A stretch of DNA of 64,000 bases from Mariniblastus sp. (lineage in GTDB: Bacteria; Planctomycetota; Planctomycetia; Pirellulales; Pirellulaceae), in assembly GCA_022447605.1 (NCBI GenBank), contig JAKVBG010000011.1, forward strand, positions 59,995-123,994, written 5' to 3'. The notes below the pieces were generated by a model. That model did not search any database. It saw only the letters and a program-made list of their open reading frames with translations, and was not told where the DNA came from. Position numbers and translations under genes: made by a program. This document shows positions 44,516 to 52,200 of this stretch, one piece after another. Each line of letters begins with the position of its first letter. The first letter of the stretch is position 1.

Positions 44516-45844
44516 TCAGACGGAATGCGTCTTCCGTTTACTCCGACCGGCACGTTCGAGCCCATAAAAACCAACCAGGGTCAACAGGCCGACCAGCAGG
44601 CTGAGATACCAGACCACCTCGGGTCCGCCCCATTCGTAGCTGCCTATGCGGAACGCCTCGGTTTCGTAGATGGCGCCACCAATGGCCGGTGCCATCAGAA
44701 AAGCGACCGAGTAGGTCGTGGAATAGAGACCCATGTACGATCCCTGGTGCCCCCTTCGACTTCGCTGAGCTACCCACCCGCTCGACAGCGGCATCGATAA
44801 CATCTCACCCAGTGTCACGATCATCATGGAGAAAATCGCGAACAGGAACGTCTCGCCAAAAGGCAAGATCCCGAAACCGAGACAACTGAAAAAGCAGCCC
44901 CAACCAATGATCACCAGCAGTCGCCAGCGTTTCACATATTCCACCAGGATCATCTCGGCCAGGATGATCAAGGCGGTGTTGGCTGCAAAGACAAACCCGA
45001 TACCGAGATTGGAAAGACCATAGTGGTCCTGCAAATAGAGCGGGTAGGTTGATTGGAATTGAAAAAAGGCGATCGACGCAAAGAGCAGCAGGGCCAGGAA
45101 CGAGAGAAACCTGAAGTCGTGCCAGGGTGAGCCAACCGTGGCCGGTTCTTCCTGGGCCGAGCCCGGTTGCTTTTCCAGGTCCGCATCTCCCGCTTCCCCG
45201 TCAACACTTCGCCCGGCAACGTGACCGGTTCGACTTCGGCCGAAAAACCAGATCAGCGCCACCGCACACAGACACGTGGTGGCAGCATCCACGACAAACA
45301 GCCAGAAAAAACTGATCATCGTCAGGAGGCCACCGATGACCGGACCAAAGGAGAAGCCCAGGTTCAACGCCATCCGCTGCAAGGCAAACGCCCTGGTTTG
45401 CAGACCGGCAGGTGCCATCTGGGCTATGGCGGTCGAGTTGGCCGGCCGCACACCCTCCGAGACAACACTCAGACAGAAAAGAGAGATGCCAACCGAGAGC
45501 CAGGTCTGGCAAAAAGGAATCACCAGGAACAGTGGTACCGAACCGAGCAACAGGAGAACCTGCAGCCGGATCGCACCGACCCGGTCGGTCAACTTGCCTC
45601 CCAGGTAAGTCCCCAGGATCGCCCCGCAACCGTAGAGACTGAGCAGGCGGCCGGCCGAACCTTCGGCAAAACCTAGTTCGCGGGTCAGGTACAACATCAG
45701 GAACGGCAAGACCATTGTGCCAAAGCGGTTGATCAACAGGGCAAATGAAATCCACCAGACTTCACGGGGCAAGCCGCTATAGGCGTTTCGGTAAGTCCGT
45801 ATGATTCTGGATAACACCGCGGTCACAACTTCGACTGATTTCAA
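44516..45844 (-). CDS. major facilitator superfamily transporter
   Basis: A 442-residue inner-membrane protein with 12 predictable helices and the family motif in the loop after helix 2 (GGKLTDRVGAIRLQ). The first helices are WWISFALLINRFGTMVLPFLML and LLSLYGCGAILGTYLG. A charged cytoplasmic loop separates the halves. It resembles drug-efflux MFS members, but the substrate cannot be inferred. The frame opens at TTG 45844; GTG 45826 is an alternative. It is convergent with the Gfo/Idh/MocA gene and divergent from the flotillin block across a 620-bp stretch. Confidence 0.88.
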   Translation of the reverse strand: MKSVEVVTAVLSRIIRTYRNAYSGLPREVWWISFALLINRFGTMVLPFLMLYLTRELGFAEGSAGRLLSLYGCGAILGTYLGGKLTDRVGAIRLQVLLLLGSVPLFLVIPFCQTWLSVGISLFCLSVVSEGVRPANSTAIAQMAPAGLQTRAFALQRMALNLGFSFGPVIGGLLTMISFFWLFVVDAATTCLCAVALIWFFGRSRTGHVAGRSVDGEAGDADLEKQPGSAQEEPATVGSPWHDFRFLSFLALLLFASIAFFQFQSTYPLYLQDHYGLSNLGIGFVFAANTALIILAEMILVEYVKRWRLLVIIGWGCFFSCLGFGILPFGETFLFAIFSMMIVTLGEMLSMPLSSGWVAQRSRRGHQGSYMGLYSTTYSVAFLMAPAIGGAIYETEAFRIGSYEWGGPEVVWYLSLLVGLLTLVGFYGLERAGRSKRKTHSV

Positions 45845-46464
45845 ACAATGCCGGGAAATACCCCGGAAAAGACAACCTCTGGAACCGGGGGATGGAGAAG
45901 ATGATAAAGCACCAATTTTTTGCCAAGAAACGGGTCCTGGCAGCGAATAAAGGCCCAGTTACCAGCAATCAGCAACCGGAAAAGCTTTGATTCATTTATA
46001 CCTAAATGCTTCTCTCACCATGAACCCCCTGGGGAAATTCCCGGCAAATTGTCGATCGCGAATGCCACATTTTGCTGGCCGATGCGTTAAAAATGGAGTC
46101 TGGTGGAACAGACTGACGGAATGCGTGGAGCTTTGGCAGTGGCCTACTGGAGACCGCGCCCAAGTGCACACCCGTTCAGACAGACCGGGAACTCGGGGAT
46201 TCGCCCGTTGTAACGCTCGATGGAAACATTCGGTTTACAACAGTTATTCGAGAGAGATCGGCGAACTTATTTTGTGATCGCAAACGGCTGGTCATGATTA
46301 GCGCCCTATATTTTTCGAATAGATCCCGTGCTCGGGGCGCAAGCCCCAGCGAGCCAGCCGTGAAAAGCTGTGATAACGACACCCCGTATGTCCGCGTTTG
46401 AGTATCCACTTGAAAGTCACCGAAAGGCCATTTCCAAGGCATATTCAGCTGGGAACCTGACAAG
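45845..46464. other. 620-bp gene-free region upstream of the flotillin block
   Basis: The longest gene-free stretch in the window. Translations of its frames show no protein features; a 96-codon frame at 45987-46277 starts with TTG and looks random. A small hairpin (CCGGG/CCCGG, 45851-45866) lies in the MFS leader. The 3' part carries paired arms described as a separate feature. A TATATT at 46307-46312 could be a -10 element but has no good -35 partner. I see no tRNA or known small RNA. Confidence 0.5.
46284..46361 (+). ncRNA. candidate structured 5' leader with competing hairpins
   Basis: Three pairings are exact. ACGGCTGG (46284-46291) pairs with CCAGCCGT (46354-46361). GCTCGGGGC then GNRA-type loop GCAA then GCCC...CGAGC forms a hairpin at 46330-46354. 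GCGCCC (46301-46306) can instead pair with GGGCGC (46335-46340), which would break that hairpin. The element ends 103 bp before the YqiJ-like start. Mutually exclusive helices suggest a cis-acting switch, but it matches no riboswitch class I know, and the transcription start is unknown. If the start is near 46320, only the GNRA hairpin is transcribed. Confidence 0.35.
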
Positions 46465-47115
46465 ATGATTGAATTTCTTAACGAGTGTATCCTGCCGGTC
46501 AACCTGCCCGTCACCATCCTGTTGGGCCTGGTGTTGATGTACTGGCTGATGGTCATTGTGGGCGTGTTCGGCATGGACACGATCGACTTTGATCTGGACG
46601 GTGATTTCGATCTCGAGGGTGGCATCGACACCGATGTCGACGCCGGCTCCCTGGTAGGCGACTTTTTTCGTTTCATGCATATGGGCGATGTGCCCGTGAT
46701 GATCGTCGTTTCCTTCTTTGTGGTCAGCATGTGGATCGTAACGATCATTACCAATCACTACTTTAATACCGATTTTAGCTGGTTAATTACCGGAATTTTA
46801 ATTGTCCCCAACCTGATTGTCAGCTTGCTGGCAACTAAAATAGTCGTGATGCCGTTTGCCACGATGTTTCAACATGAAAACGACATTGAACTGGACCGGC
46901 AGGAGATGATTGGCCAAGTCGGTCTGGTCAAGACATCGGAGATCACCGATGTCTTCGGACAGATCGAAGTAGCCCACGACGGACCACCCGTCACATTGAA
47001 CGTACGGACAGCACCTGGCCAACGACTCGCACAGGGAGATGCTGCAAAAATCATCTCTTACGACGCCGCCAACGATATCTACCTGGTTCAACTTTCGAAA
47101 TGGGAGAAAGAATAG
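46465..47115 (+). CDS. YqiJ/NfeD-type OB-fold membrane protein
   Basis: A 216-residue inner-membrane partner of flotillins. Three hydrophobic helices lie near residues 14-36, 77-101 and 104-130. Between the first two sits an Asp-rich loop (DFDLDGDFDLEGG, DTDVDAG), a DxDxDG-like pattern that could bind divalent metal. The C-terminal 70 residues form an OB-fold domain (GQVGLVKTSEITDVFGQIEVAHDGP...VNVR-like strands). YqiJ-family proteins occur next to flotillin genes in E. coli (yqiJ-yqiK) and elsewhere. Its TAG is followed directly by the flotillin ATG at 47116 with no gap, so the two are co-translated. Confidence 0.85.
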   Translation: MIEFLNECILPVNLPVTILLGLVLMYWLMVIVGVFGMDTIDFDLDGDFDLEGGIDTDVDAGSLVGDFFRFMHMGDVPVMIVVSFFVVSMWIVTIITNHYFNTDFSWLITGILIVPNLIVSLLATKIVVMPFATMFQHENDIELDRQEMIGQVGLVKTSEITDVFGQIEVAHDGPPVTLNVRTAPGQRLAQGDAAKIISYDAANDIYLVQLSKWEKE

Positions 47116-49143
47116 ATGCTGGAGATCTTGACCCTCGCACAGAACGACCCATTCATGGGCAATTTCACAATCGCAGTGATCGTGATCGCCGCCGTGCTCC
47201 TGTTTGGAGCGGCCGCGCTTTTGATCCGCTGTTGGCGGAAGGTTGCCCAAGGTACGGCTATCGTTCGTAACGGCATGGGCGGAACGTATGTCAATTTTTC
47301 AGGCATGTTCATTATCCCGATCCTGCACAAAGCCGAGTTGATGGATATTTCCGTCAAGCGGATTGAAATTGACCGTAGCGGTGAAGATGGCTTGATCTGT
47401 AAAGACAACATTCGCGCCGATATCAAGGTCGCCTTCTTTGTCCGGGTCAACAAACGGGCAGAAGATGTGGCCCAAGTCGCCCAGTTCCTGGGTTGCGAGC
47501 GGGCCTCGCAGGAAAGCTCCCTGGTTGGCCTGTTTGAACCGAAATTCTCCGAAGCTCTCAAGACGGTCGGCAAGCGTTTCGATTTCATTGAGTTGTACAA
47601 CACGCGCGAGTCCTTCCGCGAAGAAATCTTGAAGATCATCGGCACCGACCTGAACGGCTATGTGCTGGATGACGCTGCCATCGATTACCTGGAGCAGACG
47701 GACCTGGAAAAATTGAATCCGAACAACGTCCTGGACGCCGAGGGGATCAAGAAGATCACCGACCTGACGGCCCAGGAAGCGGTCCGCGCCAACTTCATCC
47801 GCCGCGAAAAAGAAAAAACCATTACCAAGCAGGATGTCGAGGCACGCGAGGCGATCCTGGAGCTGGAAAAACAGCAGGCAGAAGCAGAAGAAAAGCAACA
47901 CCGTGAAATCTCCGAAATCAAGGCGCGGCAGAGAGCCGAGGCCCACGTCATCGAACACCAGGAACGCCAACGATCCGAAACGGCACGCATCAGTTCCGAA
48001 GAGGAAATCGCCATCGCCGAAGAGAACAAGCTCCGCTCGGTCATCGTGGCCGCCAAGAACAAGGAGCGGACGGACGCGGTGGAAACGGAACGCGTGGAAA
48101 AAGACCGAGGTCTCGAAATCACCGATCGTGAGCGGGCCGTGACCCTGGCTCAGATCGACAAGGAAAAAGCCGTCGAAGTCGAAAAGAAGAACATCCAGGA
48201 TGTCATTCGGGAACGAGTTATCGTGGAGCGCGCGGTCGTTGAAGAAGAAGAGAAAATCAAGGATACCCGCGAATTTGCCGGGGCCGACCGAAAGAAGCGC
48301 GTCGCCGTTACGGATGCCGAGGAAACAGCCCAAAGGGACTTGGTGCAACAGGTCAAGTCGGCCGATGCCGACAAGCAGTCAGCCGAATTGCACGCCGAGA
48401 TGGTTGTCATCAAGGCGGAAGCCGATCGCACCGCGGCCGAAAAAGAAACGGACGCCAAAAAGATGTTGGCCGAGGCCACCCAGGCCGAAGTGGCCGCACC
48501 AGGATTGGCCGAAGCCGATGTGACCCTCAAGAAAGCGGATGCCCTGGAGCGTGAAGGCACAGCCGAAGCGAAGGTCCTGGAACTAAAATTCAATGCCGAC
48601 GCCAAGGGCATCAAGCAAAAAGCCGAAGCGATGAAACTGTTTGACGGAGTCGGTCGCGAGCACGAAGAATTCAAGCTGAACCTCAACAAGCAGAAAGAGG
48701 TCGAACTGGAAGCGATCGAAGCCCAAAGGCAGATTGCCGAAGCTCAGGCCCAAATGGTGGCCGATGCTCTGCAATCGGCTAACATCGATATCGTGGGAGG
48801 TGACAACAAGTTCTTTGACAGCATTGTCAACTCAATCACGGCCGGCAAGCAGGTCGATCGACTGGTCGGTGGCAGCTCAGTCCTGTCCGATGTCAAAAAC
48901 ACATTCTTCAACGGTGACCCCGAACAGTTCAAGAATGAGCTGCAACGTTACATCGACATGTTTGGCATCGAGTCCGAGGACGTAAAAAACCTGTCGATTA
49001 CCGCCCTGATTGGCCAGATGATGGGATTGACCACTGATTCCAACGTCCTCAACCAGCTGCAGTCGATGATTGCTGCAGCAAACCGGGCAGGCCTGGCCAA
49101 CGATAGTGCCAAGAACCTGCTGGGCAAGTCAAAACAATCATAA
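47116..49143 (+). CDS. flotillin (SPFH/band 7 family, YqiK-like)
   Basis: A 675-residue scaffold protein that oligomerises on the inner membrane and organises lipid/protein domains. One N-terminal helix lies at residues 16-38. The SPFH domain covers about 45-240 (GTAIVRNGMGGTYVNFSGMFIIPILHKAELMDISVKRIEI, NIRADIKVAFFVRV). Then comes about 300 residues of Glu/Ala/Lys-rich coiled coil, with many EA and AE steps, and a C-terminal oligomerisation region ending near MIAAANRAGLANDSAKNLLG. Length is at the long end for flotillins. The YqiJ-type gene abuts upstream; the giant AAA+ ATPase follows 130 bp downstream across a strong hairpin. Confidence 0.93.
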   Translation: MLEILTLAQNDPFMGNFTIAVIVIAAVLLFGAAALLIRCWRKVAQGTAIVRNGMGGTYVNFSGMFIIPILHKAELMDISVKRIEIDRSGEDGLICKDNIRADIKVAFFVRVNKRAEDVAQVAQFLGCERASQESSLVGLFEPKFSEALKTVGKRFDFIELYNTRESFREEILKIIGTDLNGYVLDDAAIDYLEQTDLEKLNPNNVLDAEGIKKITDLTAQEAVRANFIRREKEKTITKQDVEAREAILELEKQQAEAEEKQHREISEIKARQRAEAHVIEHQERQRSETARISSEEEIAIAEENKLRSVIVAAKNKERTDAVETERVEKDRGLEITDRERAVTLAQIDKEKAVEVEKKNIQDVIRERVIVERAVVEEEEKIKDTREFAGADRKKRVAVTDAEETAQRDLVQQVKSADADKQSAELHAEMVVIKAEADRTAAEKETDAKKMLAEATQAEVAAPGLAEADVTLKKADALEREGTAEAKVLELKFNADAKGIKQKAEAMKLFDGVGREHEEFKLNLNKQKEVELEAIEAQRQIAEAQAQMVADALQSANIDIVGGDNKFFDSIVNSITAGKQVDRLVGGSSVLSDVKNTFFNGDPEQFKNELQRYIDMFGIESEDVKNLSITALIGQMMGLTTDSNVLNQLQSMIAAANRAGLANDSAKNLLGKSKQS

Positions 49144-49194
49144 CCAGGGTTCAGCGGCGGTCCCGCCCGATCCGGGCAGGACAGAGCCGACGTG

Positions 49195-49235
49195 GCGCCG
49201 TGGTCCGTCGGGCGAGCACTGCCCGACCATGGCGC
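49195..49235. other. 41-nt strong hairpin between flotillin and giant ATPase genes
   Basis: GCGCCGTGGTC (49195-49205) pairs along all 11 positions (one G-U) with GACCATGGCGC (49225-49235). Inside, GGGC (49210-49213) pairs with GCCC (49221-49224) around a seven-base loop, with a CGTC bulge. A smaller hairpin GCCCG/CGGGC lies at 49165-49177. No T-tract follows, so attenuation, RNA processing or a stability element fits better than a simple terminator. Confidence 0.6.
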
Positions 49236-49273
49236 GAATGATGGTCATGACTTTACCCGAGCAATGGCACTGA

Positions 49274-52200
49274 ATGTCCAACGACTCCCGTCAACAGAAC
49301 GAACCGACCGATCTACCGGACAACGTCGCCGCTGAATCATTTCAGCTGGAACAGTCGACCTACGAGATCATCCAAAACCGGTTGGCGACGTACAGCGATG
49401 AGTTGCAAAAGCGACTGCAACAGCTCAACGAGCAACGGCGCGACGTTTTTGGCTCGATCCCGACAGAACTCATTTCTACCCAGCGGATCACCACCGACAA
49501 CAACTGTTCATCACGGGACATTGTCCCGATCGGGAACCGCTTCATCTTTGGCTACAATGTCCACATCGGCCTGAAAGCCACCACCGAGTTATCCGATGTT
49601 TTTTCGATTTACCACCTCGGAGAAGACGACCAGTTCCACCAGGATGAACTGGATGCCCTGCAGAACCCCAATTTCCTGCACGACTTCGGCCAACTCTACA
49701 AGTACTACAAGGACACCCGGTTCGTCAAGTTCCACCTGATCGGCCCGCACCTGTACATGGTGTTCCAGGTAGGCAAGACCATCAACGATGTGAAGGCCTT
49801 CAAGTTCCTGATCAATGACGACCAACTGACCTATGTAGATGGCCGTAGCGAACATGAAGCGACGTTCCCTTCCCAACATGATTTCCAGTGGATCAGAACC
49901 CATCGCGACTTGCACCGCAGTGGTGAACACCCCCACATCTCGATCGACGACCGCGTCTTTGTTGAAACGATTGGCGGTGACCTGACCATCAAGGTTGAAG
50001 ACAACACGGAGGATGGGGCGGGGATTTACAGTGAACCGGTAACGGACCCCGACCAGACACTGGATGATGCGGAAATCTACTACGCGATTGTGGGCAACAT
50101 CATCCTGCTCAAAATCCGCCCCTTCAAGGAAGAAACCTTCCGATATTTCGTGTTCAACGAAAAGAAAAGCCAGGCAATCCGACTCGACTCGATCAAGGAT
50201 GGATGCGTTCAATTGCCAGAAGACCACGGCTTGATATTCTCCAACGGCTACTACCTGCAAACCGGAGAACATAAGGCTTTCGACAGCAATCTCGACCAAC
50301 TTCTTTACGAGAAGCGAATTGCTTCCCCCAATGGCGAAGACTACCTGTATGTCTTCTATCGCCGCCAGTCGGGTCATTACGTCCTGCTCTCGTACAACAT
50401 GATCGAACAGAAAGTGGCGACACCGATCATTTGCAATGGTTATTCGCTGTTCGACAACGGGCACCTGATTTTCTACAAGTCCGATGAGTCCCCTCAGAAA
50501 CACCACGCGATCCAGATCTGGCAGACTCCCTATGTCGGAGAACAATATCAAACTTCGGAGAAAACCGACTCGTTCATTTTCAAGATCGGGAACCGGGACA
50601 TCGTCCGGGCCATGTCCGAGGCACACGAACTGATCAGCCTGATTGGCCAGGAAGACAGTTACGCCAACCTGTACGTCGACATCGTCAAGAAATCAACCGA
50701 TATCATCGACAGCTATTTCTGGCTCAACGACCAAAAGACCTTCGACCTCGCCGATCCCATCGCGGACATCCAGTCGGCGGCCACCGCTGCCGTTGACGAA
50801 TTCGACAAGGTGGTCAGAGTTCGAAAAAACACCAGGGAACAGTTTTCGGCAACCAGCAAGGCGGCCCGCGAAGCCGTTTCATCAGCTGCCAGTCGCCAGA
50901 AACGGACCATCCATGACTATGTCGAATCCCTCGCCGAGCTGCGACTGGTTCGCGGGCAGGTCATCTCCCTCAAGGAGCTCAAGTACATTGACATCGCAGC
51001 TGTCGATGAGATTGAACAGGAAATTGGCGCCAACACAGATCGGCTTTCCCGGGCCTGTGTCGAGTTCCTTCTACGAAAAGACTCGCTGAAACCGTACATT
51101 CAAAAGGTCGACCAGCAAGGCCAGGAAATCGAACAGCTGGAAACTGGTTCACAATGCAAGCAACTCGACACAGCCATCGAGGAAACCGCCAAGCAACTGG
51201 AAATGCTGATTGAGATTGTCAGCAACCTGAAAATTGATGACGCGAACCAGCGGACCCAGATCATCGACAACATCTCCGTCATCTACTCGAGCCTGAATCA
51301 AACTCGTGCCGCACTCAAGAAAAAGGCGGAAGAACTACTGGTCCGGGAAGGTGCTGCGGAATTCAATTCCCAGTTGAAGCTATTGGGCCAGGCTGTCATC
51401 AACTACCTGGATGTCTGCGATTCCCCCGAGCGCTGCGACGAGTATCTCACCAAGATGATGGTACAGGTCGAGGAGATCGAGGGTCGGTTTGCCGAGTTTG
51501 ATGAATACGTGGTCCAACTGGCCGACAAACGAGATGAGATCTACGCCGCATTCGACGGAAAGAAGCTGCAGTTGTCCGAAGCCCGCAATCGGCGGGCCAC
51601 CGCGTTGATGGCGGCTGCAGATCGAATCCTCAAGGGAATCCAGTCGCGGATCGCCAATTTCAAAAACGTCGATGAAATCAACAGCTACTTCGCCGCTGAC
51701 CTGATGATCGACAAGGTTCGTGACATCACCGGTGAACTGGAAGACCTGGAAGAGTCGGTCAAGGTCGACGACATCCAGAGTCGCCTGAAAACAATTCGGG
51801 AAGACGCCGTTCGCCAATTGCGCGACAAAAACGAATTGTTTGTCGACGGGCAAAATGTCATTCAGTTCGGTGAGTTCAAGTTCTCGGTCAACGTGCAAAC
51901 ACTCGACCTGACGACCGTCCTTAAGGACGACACGCTGTTTTTCCACTTAAGTGGGACCAATTTCTTTGAACCGGTGGAAGACGAGGCGCTCCTGGCAACA
52001 GTCGACGTGTGGGATCAATCCGTGATCTCGGAAAACCAGGATGTCTACCGAGCCGAATTTCTCGCTCACAAGGTCTGGCATGCCTCTCAGCAAAAGGAAA
52101 TTCAAGCGGCTGACCAGTTGATGCAACTCGAATTTGAAGCGATGGTAGAAACCGTTCAGCAATTCATGGCTCCCCGTTACTCCGAGGGTTACGTCAAGGG

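Noticed and set aside
45851..45866. CCGGG/CCCGG hairpin before the MFS gene
   Set aside because: Only five base pairs in a GC-rich genome; expected by chance.
45987..46277. 96-codon frame in the 620-bp gap
   Set aside because: TTG start, no ribosome site, no hydrophobic or domain pattern.
49589..50626. 345-codon minus-strand frame opposite the giant ATPase
   Set aside because: Shadow frame in the beta-rich N-terminal region; no recognisable domain.
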